Assembly (NCBI RefSeq): GCF_001949125.1
Contig: NZ_MSTI01000077.1
Location: forward strand, 62,001 to 126,000
Direction: 5' to 3'
DNA: 64,000 nt
Source of the DNA: Deinococcus marmoris
GTDB taxonomy: Bacteria; Deinococcota; Deinococci; Deinococcales; Deinococcaceae
Of the stretch, positions 46,452 through 56,868 are shown piece by piece. The stretch's first letter is position 1. Every line of letters begins with the position of its first letter. A program made the position numbers and the translations under genes. Below the pieces are notes generated by a model. It ran no database searches and was not told the origin of the DNA. It worked only from the letters and a program-made list of their open reading frames with translations.

Positions 46452-47437
46452 ATCAAGTTCTCGGTCTGCGAATCCTGTCCACTGCTCAGGCACTGCCCGC
46501 CCGCATCGTTTCCACCGCCGAGGCCGCTGCCCTGTGCGGGATGCCCCCCGAAATCGCCGTCAAGCGTACCGGGGTCCACGAGCGCCGCTGGCTGTCCGGT
46601 TCCGAAACGGCCCTGACCCTGGGCGCACAGGCCGCGCGGGAGGCGGTGGCGGCGGCGGGGTTGGAAGTGGCCCAGATCGACACCCTGCTGAATGCCAGTG
46701 GCAGCCAGCTCCAGCCCATTCCCGACGGTGCGGCGCTGTTTGCCCGCGAGCTGGGTCTGCGCGGCGCGGCCACCTACAGCATTCACGGCACCTGCCTGAG
46801 CTTTCTGCTGGCGCTGAATCACGCGGCCCTGCTGATCGGCGCGGGTCAGGCAAAGCATGTCCTGATCGTCAGCAGCGAGGCGGGCAGCCCTGGCCTCAAC
46901 TTTGCCCAGCCGGAAAGTGCGCTGCTGATCGGGGACGGTGCGGCGGCTGTCGTCGTCGGCCCCGCTGCGCGTGACGGGCAGGGCATCCACGCCATGCGCG
47001 TCGCCACCTACCCGGAGGGCGCGGACCACACCCGCATTCGCGGCGGCGGCTCCCTGCTCTCGCCCCGGCACCCGGACGCCGTGCCAACAGACTTTACCTT
47101 CGACATGCACGGCCTCTCGGTCCTGCGGCTGGCCTCGCAGGTGGTTCCCGATTTTCTGGAAACGCTGCGCCCCGGCCTCAGCACGGGGCTGCCCGGCATT
47201 GACCGCGTCGTGCCGCATCAGGCCAGCGCGGCGGGTCTGGACCTGATGCGCCGCTACGGCTGGCCCGCCGAGCAGACCGAGGTGACCCTCACGCACCTGG
47301 GCAACGTGATCGCCGCCAGTCTGCCGCTCACGCTACATCAGGCCCTCACGACGGGCCGGGCAGGGGAGGGCGACACACTGATGTTCGCGGGGACGGGGGC
47401 GGGATTGATCGCCGGGGGCATGATTCTGCAAATGTAG
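46448..47437 (+). CDS. KAS III / OleA-like condensing enzyme
   Basis: This 329-residue thiolase-fold enzyme has the Cys-His-Asn triad as C116 (HGTCLSFL), H257 (VPHQASA) and N286 (HLGNVIAA). KAS III enzymes condense an acyl-CoA with malonyl-ACP, while OleA condenses two acyl-CoAs. The active-site Asn spacing is canonical, so the chemistry is Claisen condensation. FabH for fatty-acid initiation is a possible alternative, but the neighbours favour a specialised pathway. It is last in the operon. Confidence 0.85.
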   Translation: MNQVLGLRILSTAQALPARIVSTAEAAALCGMPPEIAVKRTGVHERRWLSGSETALTLGAQAAREAVAAAGLEVAQIDTLLNASGSQLQPIPDGAALFARELGLRGAATYSIHGTCLSFLLALNHAALLIGAGQAKHVLIVSSEAGSPGLNFAQPESALLIGDGAAAVVVGPAARDGQGIHAMRVATYPEGADHTRIRGGGSLLSPRHPDAVPTDFTFDMHGLSVLRLASQVVPDFLETLRPGLSTGLPGIDRVVPHQASAAGLDLMRRYGWPAEQTEVTLTHLGNVIAASLPLTLHQALTTGRAGEGDTLMFAGTGAGLIAGGMILQM

Positions 47438-47468
47438 CCGGATAACTCTGTTTCCAGACCGCGTTTTT

Positions 47469-48023
47469 TCAGAACAGCGCCCCTGAATGCTCCGCGATCA
47501 ACCGCGCCGCGTCCGCCGGGGCCAGAGCCAGGGTGTCGATGCGGATGGCGTCGGGCGGCGCACTCAACATGCCGGATGTTCGCAATGTTTCCCGCAGGAT
47601 GGCCGGGTCACGCAACTTGGCCCGCTCCAGCCGTTCGGGCAAGGACAGACGGCGCTCAAGTTCCTCCACGTCGCACTCCAGCCAGACGGGAATGTACCGG
47701 ACATCTCGGGCTGCCGCCAGATTTCGCACCAGTTGCAGGGCGGCGGGGCCGGAGGGGCGGTTGGTCAGATAGCTCGTGAATATCTGGCTCACGTCGCGCG
47801 GGGCAAGGCGGGCGGCCTCCAGCCCCAGCTTGCGAACCTGCGTTGCCAGCACGTGGATTTCCTCCGGGATGGAGCGCAACCCATCCGCACCGTAGGGCCT
47901 GAACACGGCGTCGTTGAACAGGGGGTTGTCCAGCAATACCGCACCCGTCAGTGCCGACAGCTTCAGCCCAATGGTTCGTTTGCCGCTTCCCGGTGGACCG
48001 ACGAGATGGAAGAGGTAGCCCAT
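47469..48023 (-). CDS. P-loop NTPase/kinase of unknown substrate
   Basis: This 184-residue small-molecule kinase-like protein has a Walker A GPPGSGKRT (residues about 9-17) at the N-terminus. A PVWLECDVEELERRLSLPERLER segment later resembles the lid region of shikimate or gluconate-type kinases. The substrate is unknown. A leaderless TAGGCT 6 nt upstream selects the ATG; a codon pair upstream is possible. It is monocistronic. Confidence 0.72.
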   Translation of the reverse strand: MGYLFHLVGPPGSGKRTIGLKLSALTGAVLLDNPLFNDAVFRPYGADGLRSIPEEIHVLATQVRKLGLEAARLAPRDVSQIFTSYLTNRPSGPAALQLVRNLAAARDVRYIPVWLECDVEELERRLSLPERLERAKLRDPAILRETLRTSGMLSAPPDAIRIDTLALAPADAARLIAEHSGALF

Positions 48024-48029
48024 CTCCAC

Positions 48030-48035
48030 AGCCTA
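48030..48035 (-). promoter_or_regulatory. Leaderless -10 (TAGGCT)
   Basis: TAGGCT on the minus strand lies 6 nt before the ATG at 48023. Confidence 0.55.
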
Positions 48036-48079
48036 GCCGGAACAGCGATTCGGACGCATCGGTCATATGGCACAGAACG

Positions 48080-48105
48080 AAAACGCCCCAGCCGAAGCGG
48101 GGGCG
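48080..48105 (-). terminator. Terminator after osmC
   Basis: The minus strand reads CGCCCC, a loop, GGGGCG and then TTTTCG. Confidence 0.6.
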
Positions 48106-48126
48106 CGGGTCTTCGCTTTCTACAGG

Positions 48127-48564
48127 CTATTCCAGCACGGCCTCGTGCGTGATTTCCACGTTGCCCTGCATGACCCTGCTCATGGGGCACAGCTCGGCGG
48201 CCTGGGCCACATGCTTCTCAAATTCGGCCTGATCGATGCTGCCCACCTTGCCGCGCACCATCAGCCTCATGGCGCTGACCTTGAAGCCGGGGCCGTCCTT
48301 GACCATCTCGCAGGTGGCTTCGGTCCGCACGTCTTTGGGGTCATGGCCGTGGTCTGCCAGCATGGCGCACAGTTGCATGGTGAAACAGCCCGCGTGCGCG
48401 GCGGCCAGCAGCTCTTCCGGGTTGGTGCCGGTGCCGTTCTCGAAGCGCGTCCCGAACGAGTACTGCGCGTCCTTGACCGTGCCGCTCTCGGTACTGATGT
48501 TGCCCTTGCCGCCCTTGAGATCGCCCATCCACTGGGCATTCGCCTTTCTTGCAATATCTGCCAT
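48127..48564 (-). CDS. osmC: OsmC-family peroxiredoxin
   Basis: This 145-residue thiol peroxidase detoxifies organic hydroperoxides. The active cysteines are C60 ([10 protein letters not shown]) and C126 ([10 protein letters not shown]), with the 66-residue gap typical of OsmC. The [17 protein letters not shown] start matches OsmC rather than Ohr. It is monocistronic, and a CAGACT hexamer at leaderless distance precedes it. A role in oxidative-stress defence fits Deinococcus. Confidence 0.92.
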   Translation of the reverse strand: MADIARKANAQWMGDLKGGKGNISTESGTVKDAQYSFGTRFENGTGTNPEELLAAAHAGCFTMQLCAMLADHGHDPKDVRTEATCEMVKDGPGFKVSAMRLMVRGKVGSIDQAEFEKHVAQAAELCPMSRVMQGNVEITHEAVLE

Positions 48565-48570
48565 GCGCCC

Positions 48571-48576
48571 AGTCTG
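48571..48576 (-). promoter_or_regulatory. Variant leaderless -10 (CAGACT) of osmC
   Basis: CAGACT on the minus strand lies 6 nt before the ATG at 48564. Confidence 0.35.
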
Positions 48577-48648
48577 CGCCTGTGGCGGTGCGCGCCGTGA
48601 TGAAGCTGGTTTACGCAGGCTTTATCAGGGCGGCTGCATGGGGAACGC

Positions 48649-48654
48649 TACACT
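48649..48654 (+). promoter_or_regulatory. Leaderless -10 (TACACT)
   Basis: TACACT lies 7 nt before the ATG at 48662. Confidence 0.55.
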
Positions 48655-48661
48655 CCGTGAC

Positions 48662-49546
48662 ATGGAACATCAGGAATGGAAGGTGCCGGGTGCGCCCGTC
48701 AGCGGCTACGTGTGGCAGGCCCAGCACCCAGAAGCCCAGCACCCAGCAGCCCAGCACCCAGAGGCACAGCACCCGCGCGGCGCGGTTCTGATCTCGCATG
48801 GAGTGGGTGAGTACGCGCAGCGCTACGTCGAGCGCTATCACGCCCTGATTCCCACGCTGGTCCAGGCAGGCTTCACCGTCTACGCCTACGATCAGCGCGG
48901 CCACGGCCACTCGGAGGGACGGCGCGCGGTGGTGGACCTGAACGTGCTGGTAGAAGACCATCTGAAGGCGCGCGAGGCATTGCGGGGCCGTCCCGGCGAC
49001 GATTCACCGCTGCCGCTGTTTGCTCTGGGCCACAGCATGGGAGGTCTGGTCACGGCGGCCAGCGCGTCCCGCGATCCGCGTGGCCTGAGCGGCGTGATCC
49101 TGTCCAGCCCGGCGCTGCTGGTGGGCCAGGATGAACCCGCGCTGGTCAAGGCTCTGGCCCCGCTGCTGGCCAAGGTGGCCCCCGCCGCGCCCGTGACGGA
49201 TCTGGGAACCGCTGGGCTGTCCCGCCTGCCGGAGGAGGTGGCTGCCTACAAGGCCGACGAACTGGTGTATCACGGCAAGGTCCGTGCCCTGACGGCGGCC
49301 ACCATGCTGGGCCTGAGCGGGAAGTTATGGGCCGGGTACCCCAACTGGAAACTGCCCACCCTGGTCATTCACGGCACGGCGGATAAGATTACTGATCCGG
49401 CGGGCAGCCAGCGCTTCTTCGACACGATTGCCAGTCCCGACAAAACCCTGATCTTGCAGGACGGCGGATACCACGAACTGCTGAACGACGAACCGCGCGA
49501 GGAAATCCGAGCGGCGCTGCTGGCGTGGCTGCTGGAGCGCTCCTGA
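48662..49546 (+). CDS. Monoacylglycerol-lipase-like alpha/beta hydrolase
   Basis: This 294-residue serine hydrolase has its nucleophile S125 in GHSMG (123-127), [13 protein letters not shown] at the oxyanion region, and [10 protein letters not shown], as in monoglyceride lipases and lysophospholipases. Later [12 protein letters not shown] carries the catalytic Asp and [10 protein letters not shown] the His. A tandem peptide repeat (AQHPE-type units, residues 20-38) is inserted in the N-terminal part. It is monocistronic and lies 1.2 kb from the OleA-like operon. Confidence 0.85.
   Translation: MEHQEWKVPGAPVSGYVWQAQHPEAQHPAAQHPEAQHPRGAVLISHGVGEYAQRYVERYHALIPTLVQAGFTVYAYDQRGHGHSEGRRAVVDLNVLVEDHLKAREALRGRPGDDSPLPLFALGHSMGGLVTAASASRDPRGLSGVILSSPALLVGQDEPALVKALAPLLAKVAPAAPVTDLGTAGLSRLPEEVAAYKADELVYHGKVRALTAATMLGLSGKLWAGYPNWKLPTLVIHGTADKITDPAGSQRFFDTIASPDKTLILQDGGYHELLNDEPREEIRAALLAWLLERS
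48719..48775 (+). repeat. 15-bp tandem repeat inside the lipase gene
   Basis: Unit GCCCAGCACCCAGNN is repeated about 3.8 times, encoding [20 protein letters not shown] in frame. Confidence 0.9.
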
Positions 49547-49589
49547 TTCAGAAGTAGGGCGGAAGGCAGCCCTCACCCCGTCTGGGCGT

Positions 49590-50531
49590 TCAGTGGGCCG
49601 CAGCTTTCGCAGGCCGCAGATGCAGCGCCGCCACGATGATTCCGCCCAGCACAATGCCCACCAGCGCGGACCCCAGCGTTTCCACCAGCCACTCCACCAC
49701 GCCCTCCGCGAAGGGAATGGCGTGGCCTGCCGCCAGAGCCAGATCGTGCAGGGTGTGTGCGGGCCAGCTCAGCCCGAACTTGTCCAGCCCGTCGATGATG
49801 ATGTGGCCGCCCACCCACAGCATCGCCGCCGTGCCGATCACCGACAGGGCCGACATCACCACCGGCATACCCTTGACCAGACCGCGCCCCACTGCCTGCG
49901 CCGTCCTGGAACCAGTAGCCGCCAGCCGCACGCCAAGATCGTCAGCCTTCACGATCAGCCCCACGACGCCGTAGACCAGCGCCGTGATCATTAGAGCCAC
50001 CACCACCAGGATCAGCGCGCGGGAGAAGAACGCTTGATCTGCCACTTCCGCCAGCGAGATCGCCATGATTTCTGCCGACAGGATGAAGTCGGTGCGAATC
50101 GCGCCCGAGACCATCTTCTCCTCGTGGGCGTCGCTGGCGAGCTTGATGACGTCTTCTCCCTCTGAGTTGTGGTGGCCCCAGATCGCCTCGTACAGCTTCT
50201 CGGCCCCCTCGAAACACAGGTAGGCCCCGCCCACCATCAGCAGCGGATTCAATGCCCACGGCAGAAACTGGCTCAGCACCAGCGCGGCGGGCAAAATAAA
50301 CACGATCTTGTTCTTCAGCGAACCCTTGGCGATGCGCCAGATGATCGGCAGTTCGCGGTCCGGCGTGAAACCGGTGACATAACGGGGTGTGACCGCCGTG
50401 TCGTCCACCACGACCCCAATCGCCTTGACCCCGGCCTTGCCCGCCGCCGCGCCGATGTCGTCGATGGACGCGGCGGCCAGCTTGGCCAGGGCCGCCACGT
50501 CGTCGAGCAGGGCGACGAGGCCGCCGCTCAT
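49590..50531 (-). CDS. DUF808 (YedI-like) inner-membrane protein
   Basis: This 313-residue protein fits DUF808: MSGGLVALLDDVAALAKLAAASIDD, TRYVTGFTPDRELPIIWRIAKGSLKNK and IRTDFILSAEIMAISL. It has seven or so hydrophobic segments. Function is unknown. The ATG at 50531 overlaps the stop of a short upstream frame of 18 codons that could be a leader peptide. I see no Shine-Dalgarno sequence. Confidence 0.85.
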   Translation of the reverse strand: MSGGLVALLDDVAALAKLAAASIDDIGAAAGKAGVKAIGVVVDDTAVTPRYVTGFTPDRELPIIWRIAKGSLKNKIVFILPAALVLSQFLPWALNPLLMVGGAYLCFEGAEKLYEAIWGHHNSEGEDVIKLASDAHEEKMVSGAIRTDFILSAEIMAISLAEVADQAFFSRALILVVVALMITALVYGVVGLIVKADDLGVRLAATGSRTAQAVGRGLVKGMPVVMSALSVIGTAAMLWVGGHIIIDGLDKFGLSWPAHTLHDLALAAGHAIPFAEGVVEWLVETLGSALVGIVLGGIIVAALHLRPAKAAAH

Positions 50532-50635
50532 CGGGAGCCTGGCGTGAAGGGGATTTGAAGGCTGGCAGGACGGCAAAGGGTCATCAGTCTTTACATCCTA
50601 GCAAGGCCGGGGCATCCACCCCTGAGCGCCTCTCT

Positions 50636-50641
50636 TACAAT
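50636..50641 (+). promoter_or_regulatory. -10 (TACAAT) of the UbiA gene
   Basis: TACAAT lies 9 nt before the ATG at 50651, giving a very short leader. Confidence 0.5.
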
Positions 50642-50650
50642 GCGCGTTGA

Positions 50651-51553
50651 ATGCGAATGCGCGCCCGCCTCCACAACCTGGCTCACCCTGCGCTGCTGCC
50701 CCTGCGCCGCCTGCTGGTGGTGTCGCGGCCCGCGCTGTGGATCAACACGGTGGGCACGCTGGTCACGGGCGTGTGGCTGACCGGGCGGCTGTACACGCTG
50801 GACCCCGGCGTGCTGGCCCTGCTGCTGTACCTGACACTGCCGTTCAACCTGCTGATCTACGGCCTGAACGATCTTTCTGACCGGGAGGAAGACGCCCGCA
50901 GTTCGCGCAAGGGCGGCTGGCAGGGCGCGCGGCTGACCGTGGCCGAGGGCGGCCCCCTGCTGACGGCCGCGCTGGCGATCAACCTGCCCGCGCTGGTGGG
51001 TCTGGCCGTGCTGCTTCCTCCTGCCGCGTCGCTGCTGCTGGCCGTGTCAGCCGTGTTGTTCGCGGCTTACAGCCTGCCGCCGCTGAGGCTGAAGGGCCGC
51101 CCGTTTCTGGACGGCCTGAGCAACGTGGCCTACGCTCTCCCGCTGGCGCTGCCCGCGCTGGCGCTGGGAACGCCCGTGCCGTGGTGGCCCCTGCTGGCGC
51201 TGATGGCCTACGCAGTGGGCAAACACGCCTTCGACGCCGCGCAGGACATCCCCGCAGACCGCGAGGCCGGAACGCGCACAGTGGCGACGGTCCTGGGCGT
51301 GCGGGGAACGGCGGCCTATGCATTGGCATGGTTTGCCGTGGCGGGGACGCTGCTGTGGCCGGTTTCTATCTTGACTGCGCTGGCGTTGTGGTTGACCTGC
51401 GGTGGAATGGCCGTGGCCCTGCTGCGTGATCCCACCCCTATGCGGGCCGCCCGCCTGTACCCGCTGAGTATCGTGACCCCCTGGATCGTCGGCGCGGTGG
51501 CGGGCGTGGGTCTGGTCTACCTGCTGGCACGCGGCCTGTGGACCGGAATCTGA
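50651..51553 (+). CDS. UbiA-family prenyltransferase
   Basis: This 300-residue inner-membrane prenyl transferase has the first Asp-rich motif NDLSDREED (N73-D81) and a second, [12 protein letters not shown] (about 199-210), both needed for Mg-diphosphate binding. The family makes quinones, archaeal-type lipids or C50 carotenoids. Here the adjacent, overlapping CrtI-like gene suggests a carotenoid or isoprenoid modification. The exact acceptor is not visible. Confidence 0.87.
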   Translation: MRMRARLHNLAHPALLPLRRLLVVSRPALWINTVGTLVTGVWLTGRLYTLDPGVLALLLYLTLPFNLLIYGLNDLSDREEDARSSRKGGWQGARLTVAEGGPLLTAALAINLPALVGLAVLLPPAASLLLAVSAVLFAAYSLPPLRLKGRPFLDGLSNVAYALPLALPALALGTPVPWWPLLALMAYAVGKHAFDAAQDIPADREAGTRTVATVLGVRGTAAYALAWFAVAGTLLWPVSILTALALWLTCGGMAVALLRDPTPMRAARLYPLSIVTPWIVGAVAGVGLVYLLARGLWTGI

Positions 51554-52899
51554 AGTCTGATCTGAGCGTCGGCATCCTGGGCGGCGGGCTGGCTGGGCTG
51601 GCGTTGGCGTGCCTGCTGGCGGGGCGCGGCCACCGCGTCACCGTCTACGAGCGGGACCGCGCGGGTGGCAAACTGCGGCGTGAGGTGGTGGGCGGCCTGA
51701 GCTTTGATACCGGCCCCAGCCTTTTCACCTTTCCAGGTGTGTGGGAAAGGTACTTACAGAGGCTGGGTGAGGCTGACACGCTCAATCTTCAGCCGTTGCC
51801 GGGCGGACTGGGAATTCACTACACCCCATTTGGCCGCGTGCCTTTGCCTGTGCCGCCGGGCCACCCACTGTATGCGTCCTGGGAAAAATATCGCGCGAAG
51901 GTTCAGCCCCTTGCGCCACATATCGTTGCCCTTCTGACCACGCCGCCGCGCCTGACCGATCCGGTTTTCCTGCGGGCCAGTCGGGCGCTGTTTGCGGTGG
52001 TTGGCCCACATCTCACCGCCGAGAGCTGGATACGCGCCCAGCACCTCCCGCCCGCGCTGGCCCACGCCATTCGCACACACGCCCTGAACGCGGGTCTGTC
52101 GCCCGCCGACGCCCCAGCCCTGTACGCCCTGATTCCAGCGCTGGTGGGCGCGGAGGTTTACCGGCCTGCACATGGGATGGGAACTTTGCTGGACGCACTT
52201 CTCGGCTTTGCTGCGGCGCGTGGTGTGGAGATTCGGGAGGGTGTGACAGTCACGCGTATCAGCGGCTCTAACCTCACCTTGAATGGCGATGAAATGGCCC
52301 GACATGATCTCCTCGTCAGCGCCATAGACCCGCACCGACTGGCAAAGTTGCGCGGCCTGCCTACCGTTTCGCCCACATCCAAGCGGACAGTGAGCGGCGT
52401 GGCGATTTACGCAGCGTTGCCTCAGCTCACGCTCCTGCCTGCCACTTCCATCATTCCCCCGTCCGACTTTCAGAATTTCCGCGCCGCCATCCGTGCCGGA
52501 GCCTTGCCGCCGGATACGCTGGCCCTCGTCCACGCCGATGGGCGCAGGCTGGCCGTGTTGCTCACCGCCCCTGCCACCGCGCGCCCGCTGGGGCTGGGGC
52601 ATCCCTGGGTTCGTGCCCAGGTGGCACGGGTGGAACGGACGCTGGGCGTGCCAGGGCTGCTGGCCTCTGCCACTGAAGCTGTGGCACTGACCCCCGAACA
52701 CTACGCGGCGGGCGGCCATCCGGGCGGCGCGATTTACGGCGCGGCCCTGCCTATGTGGCGCGGCGGCCCCTTCCACCCGCAGCCCTACCGCCTGACGCCC
52801 CGGCTGTGGCAAGTCGGTACGGGCGTCCACCCCGGCGGCGGCATCCCGGCGATTCTGGGCGGGGCGTTGATGGTGGATCGGCTCCTGAGCAAGGCATAA
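51538..52899 (+). CDS. CrtI/phytoene-desaturase-like FAD oxidoreductase
   Basis: This 453-residue protein has the dinucleotide-binding start [30 protein letters not shown], then [15 protein letters not shown], and near the C-terminus [18 protein letters not shown], as in the CrtI/CrtD/CrtN group. The reaction (desaturation, isomerisation or ketolation) is not determined. It begins at a GTG 16 bp inside the UbiA gene, so both act in one pathway, probably isoprenoid or carotenoid modification. Confidence 0.82.
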   Translation: MDRNLKSDLSVGILGGGLAGLALACLLAGRGHRVTVYERDRAGGKLRREVVGGLSFDTGPSLFTFPGVWERYLQRLGEADTLNLQPLPGGLGIHYTPFGRVPLPVPPGHPLYASWEKYRAKVQPLAPHIVALLTTPPRLTDPVFLRASRALFAVVGPHLTAESWIRAQHLPPALAHAIRTHALNAGLSPADAPALYALIPALVGAEVYRPAHGMGTLLDALLGFAAARGVEIREGVTVTRISGSNLTLNGDEMARHDLLVSAIDPHRLAKLRGLPTVSPTSKRTVSGVAIYAALPQLTLLPATSIIPPSDFQNFRAAIRAGALPPDTLALVHADGRRLAVLLTAPATARPLGLGHPWVRAQVARVERTLGVPGLLASATEAVALTPEHYAAGGHPGGAIYGAALPMWRGGPFHPQPYRLTPRLWQVGTGVHPGGGIPAILGGALMVDRLLSKA

Positions 52900-52900
52900 G

Positions 52901-52927
52901 AAAAGCCCCCTCCACTGCGAAGGGGGC
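52901..52927 (-). terminator. Terminator after the P5C dehydrogenase gene
   Basis: The minus strand reads GCCCCCT, a loop, AGGGGGC and then TTTTCTT. Confidence 0.75.
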
Positions 52928-52967
52928 CAGAGAAAAGCAGTGGAGAGGGCCAGAGAAAAGTTGTGCC

Positions 52968-54539
52968 TTACCAGCGTTCCGTCACCGTCTTGAGCTGCAT
53001 GAAATACGCCAGATAATCTGGCCCACCCGCCTTGCTGTCGGTGCCGCTCATGTTGTAGCCGCCAAAGGGCTGCACGCCCACGATTGCGCCCGTGATCTTG
53101 CGGTTGAAGTACAGGTTGCCCACTTCCAGTTCCTGGCGGGCCTGCTCCAGCCGGGCACGATCCCGGCTGCACACGCCGCCCGTCAGGCCATATTCGGTGG
53201 AGTTGGCAATGTCCAGGGCGTCCTGCCAGTCCTTCGCGCGAATGACCGAGATCACTGGCCCGAAGATTTCTTCCTGCGCCATGCGGGCGTCGCGCTTCAC
53301 GTCGCCGACGATGGTGGCCTGGATGTAGTAGCCCTGCTTGCCGTTGCACTCGCCGGGAGCCTCGCCGCCCAGCAGCACCTTGCCCTCCTGCGGCGCAAGT
53401 TCCAGGTAGCCCTTGATCTTGTCAAAGCTCATCTGGTTGACCACGGCGGTCACGTTGGCGTTTTCCTCGCCGGTACCCATCTTCAGTTTGCCCGCGCGTT
53501 CCACGAAGCCGTTCACCACGTCGTCATACACGGCGTCCACCACGATCAGGCGGCTCATGGCGCTGCACTTCTGGCCGTTGAAGCCGAACGCGCCCTGCAC
53601 GGCGGCGGTAATCGCCACTTCCAGATCGGCGGTCTCGTCCACGATCATGCCGTCCTTGCCGCCCAGTTCCAGCACCACTTTCTTGATCCACTTCTGGCCG
53701 GGCTGCACCTTGGCCGCCACCTCGTTGATGTGCAGGCCCACCGCGCGGCTGCCAGTGAAGGTAATAAAGCGGGTTTTGGCGTGCGTGGTCAGGTACTCGC
53801 CCACGTCCTTGCCCACACCGGGCAGGAATTGCAGCACCCCGGCAGGCAGGCCAGCCTCGTACATGATGTCGGCGATGAATCCGGCGATCAGGCCGCTGTC
53901 CTCGGCGGGTTTGGCGATCACGCAGTTGCCCACCACGATGGGCGCGGCCAGCATGCCCACGAAGATGGCGCAGGGAAAGTTCCACGGGCTGATGCTCACG
54001 CCCACGCCCAGCGGCAGCGACATCAGGCCGTTTTCCTCGCCCTCAAACCAGGTGGTCTCGCTGCTGCCGAAGCCCGAATACTTCATGGCGCTGCGGGCGT
54101 AGTACTCCAGGAAATCAATGGCCTCGGCTACTTCCACGTCGGCCTCGGCGTAGTTCTTGCCCACCTCGATGCTCATCAAGGCGCAGGCTTCCAGGCGGCG
54201 TTCCTTCAGTTTGGCCGACGCCTTCAGGAGAATTCGGGCGCGGGCGTCCATGTCCCAGGTCTTCCACGTCTCAAACGCCTTCCATGCCCCCTGCAAGGCG
54301 CGTTCGGCGTCCTCTATGGTGGCTTTGGCCGTCGTTCCCACCACTTCGGAAGTGTCGCAGGGATTCAGGGAGGTCAGCTTCTCAGCAGTGTCCACGCGCT
54401 CGCCGTCAATGACCATCGGGTAGTGCTTGCCCACCAGTTCGGCGCGGACTTTTTTGAGGGCGGCCTCGTAAGCCTGCACGTTCTCGGCTTTGGTGAAGTC
54501 AATGAAGGGCTGGGGGCGGTAATCCTGAATTTTAAGCAT
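52968..54539 (-). CDS. pruA: L-glutamate gamma-semialdehyde (P5C) dehydrogenase
   Basis: This 523-residue ALDH-superfamily enzyme oxidises P5C/glutamate semialdehyde to glutamate with NAD+. The catalytic Glu lies in [11 protein letters not shown] and the Cys in [12 protein letters not shown], with SPWNFP and FTGSRAVG marking the NAD-binding domain. The start [20 protein letters not shown] is typical of the RocA/PruA type. It lies directly downstream of proline dehydrogenase, so the pair converts proline to glutamate. AAGGAG precedes the ATG. Confidence 0.95.
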   Translation of the reverse strand: MLKIQDYRPQPFIDFTKAENVQAYEAALKKVRAELVGKHYPMVIDGERVDTAEKLTSLNPCDTSEVVGTTAKATIEDAERALQGAWKAFETWKTWDMDARARILLKASAKLKERRLEACALMSIEVGKNYAEADVEVAEAIDFLEYYARSAMKYSGFGSSETTWFEGEENGLMSLPLGVGVSISPWNFPCAIFVGMLAAPIVVGNCVIAKPAEDSGLIAGFIADIMYEAGLPAGVLQFLPGVGKDVGEYLTTHAKTRFITFTGSRAVGLHINEVAAKVQPGQKWIKKVVLELGGKDGMIVDETADLEVAITAAVQGAFGFNGQKCSAMSRLIVVDAVYDDVVNGFVERAGKLKMGTGEENANVTAVVNQMSFDKIKGYLELAPQEGKVLLGGEAPGECNGKQGYYIQATIVGDVKRDARMAQEEIFGPVISVIRAKDWQDALDIANSTEYGLTGGVCSRDRARLEQARQELEVGNLYFNRKITGAIVGVQPFGGYNMSGTDSKAGGPDYLAYFMQLKTVTERW

Positions 54540-54597
54540 GGGAGTCTCCTTGAAGTCGTGGGGGTTGCGATCTGCAAAATTACTTCTCTGAACGGTC

Positions 54598-55530
54598 TCA
54601 GCCCTTGAGCATGCCCTTCAGAATGAACATCACGTTGGCCGGACGCTCGGCGATGCGGCGCGAGAAGTACGGATACCAGTCGCGGCCATACGGGATATAC
54701 GCCCGCACGCGGTAGCCCGCCGCCGCCAGTTCCTTCTGCAAGTCGCGGCGCACGCCGTACAGCATCTGGAATTCGTAGGCGTCCTTCTCGATGCCGTGGG
54801 CCAGCGCGAAGTGTTTGACATCCTCGATGATGCTCTCGTCGTGCGTGCCGATGTTCACGTAGTTTCCGGCCTTCATGTGGGCGTAGACCAGCTTGCGGTA
54901 ACTGGCGTCCACGTCGGCCTTGTCGGGCATGGCGACGCTCTCGGGTTCCAGATACGCGCCCTTCACGATTCGCAGGTTGGGCGAGAGGTCATCCAGGCTG
55001 TCGCGGTCCGCTTCGGTGCGGTAGAGGTAGCTCTGCAACACCGTACCGACGTGCTGCGTGCCGAACTCCTCGGCCAGCGTGCGGAACTGCGAGAGGGTCT
55101 GGTCCACGCGCGGGTGGTCTTCCATGTCCAGGCAGATGAAGCCGCCGTATTCCCTGGCCTTGCCCACGATGCGGCGGCCATTGGTCAGGCCCAGATCCTG
55201 GCCGTCCACGGTCTGACCCTGGCCCACGGCGGACAGCTTGACGCTGGCGTAGGGCATGACCCCGGCAGCGTGCGCGGCGTCCAGCAGGTGCAGCACCTTC
55301 TCGGCAAACTCGTTTGCCTTTTCCGGCGAGGCCACGAATTCGCCCAGCAGATCCAGGTTGCCCTGAATGCCCTCGGCGTCCAGTTCCTTGACGGCGGCAA
55401 TCGCGCCCTCTACCTCTTCCCCGGCCACGAAGCGCTGCGCCAGCCCCCAGCCCTGCTTGCGGACGATGTTTTCCACGAACTTCTGTCCCGAAACGGTCAG
55501 GACGGCCTTGCGGTAAATCTGGTCAATCAT
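54598..55530 (-). CDS. prodh: Proline dehydrogenase
   Basis: This 310-residue monofunctional FAD enzyme oxidises proline to P5C and passes electrons to the quinone pool. Conserved parts are [54 protein letters not shown], and the C-terminal YVNIGTHDE plus [19 protein letters not shown] lies well placed before the ATG. It sits between the GntR regulator upstream and pruA downstream. Confidence 0.94.
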   Translation of the reverse strand: MIDQIYRKAVLTVSGQKFVENIVRKQGWGLAQRFVAGEEVEGAIAAVKELDAEGIQGNLDLLGEFVASPEKANEFAEKVLHLLDAAHAAGVMPYASVKLSAVGQGQTVDGQDLGLTNGRRIVGKAREYGGFICLDMEDHPRVDQTLSQFRTLAEEFGTQHVGTVLQSYLYRTEADRDSLDDLSPNLRIVKGAYLEPESVAMPDKADVDASYRKLVYAHMKAGNYVNIGTHDESIIEDVKHFALAHGIEKDAYEFQMLYGVRRDLQKELAAAGYRVRAYIPYGRDWYPYFSRRIAERPANVMFILKGMLKG

Positions 55531-55575
55531 AAAGAAGCTCCTTTGGAGATGGCTGAGGGTCAAGGGTCTGAGGGT

Positions 55576-56253
<678 letters not shown>

Positions 56254-56257
56254 GTGG

Positions 56258-56273
56258 ATATTGTATACAATAT
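56258..56273 (-). promoter_or_regulatory. GntR operator palindrome overlapping the leaderless -10
   Basis: ATATTGTATACAATAT is a perfect 16-bp palindrome. The -10 TACAAT (56260-56265, minus strand) lies inside it, 6 nt from the ATG. The TTGTATACAA core is typical of FCD-type GntR operators. Confidence 0.85.
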
Positions 56274-56315
56274 TCCGAGCCGAATGCAAATGGGAAGGGG
56301 CTGGGTCAGGCCGGG

Positions 56316-56786
56316 CTATTCCTCTTCCGCCCGGATGGCGTTTTCCTCGTGTTCGGCCAGTCGCCGGACCCCTGCCAGCGTGAATAAAAAGAGCAGGGTG
56401 GCCCCCGTCGCCAGCACGTACAAATGCAGCCCGCAGGCCACGCCCACCCCCGCCGTCGCCAGCATGCCCGCCGCCGTGGTCAACCCTTTTGCCTTCTGCC
56501 CCCGCTCCGAGAAGATCGCGCCCGCGCCTAGAAAGCTGATGCCGCTGACCACCGCGCCCAGCAGCCCGATCATGTCGAAGCGCACACCAGAATCACGCCC
56601 CCCGAAATTGCTGATCAAGGTCCCGGCCAGCACCACGAACAGCGCCGAACTCATGCCGATCAGCATGTGGGTCCGCAGGCCCGCGCTGCGGCGCAGTCGT
56701 TCGCGTTCCCAGCCAATCGCGCCGCTGAGGACGAAGGCCACCAGCAGCCCCTGCATCAGCTTCAGCTCGTTCCAGATGGATTCCAT
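56316..56786 (-). CDS. MgtC/SapB-family membrane protein
   Basis: This 156-residue protein with about five hydrophobic segments has the MgtC signature [32 protein letters not shown], then [15 protein letters not shown]. It lacks the extra C-terminal cytoplasmic domain of virulence MgtC. It may be a cation-flux modulator. A leaderless TACACT fixes the ATG. It lies between msrA and the GntR gene, each with its own promoter. Confidence 0.9.
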   Translation of the reverse strand: MESIWNELKLMQGLLVAFVLSGAIGWERERLRRSAGLRTHMLIGMSSALFVVLAGTLISNFGGRDSGVRFDMIGLLGAVVSGISFLGAGAIFSERGQKAKGLTTAAGMLATAGVGVACGLHLYVLATGATLLFLFTLAGVRRLAEHEENAIRAEEE

Positions 56787-56792
56787 GCGGAC

Positions 56793-56798
56793 AGTGTA
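56793..56798 (-). promoter_or_regulatory. Leaderless -10 (TACACT)
   Basis: TACACT on the minus strand lies 6 nt before the ATG at 56786. Confidence 0.6.
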
Positions 56799-56811
56799 AG
56801 CAGCGTCTACC

Positions 56812-56847
56812 AAAAGGGCTGGGGCGCGTGCATCTGCGCCCCAGCCC
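56812..56847 (-). terminator. Terminator after msrA
   Basis: The minus strand has GGGCTGGGGCGC and GCGCCCCAGCCC, a perfect 12-bp stem, followed by TTTTGG. Confidence 0.8.
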
Positions 56848-56868
56848 ACTTCAATTGTTTTCTGATGC

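Noticed and set aside
43320..47437. Reading the four-gene operon as a complete ole cluster
   Set aside because: The OleB-type hydrolase is missing and the adenylate former is not OleC-like in length, so I do not name them oleABCD.
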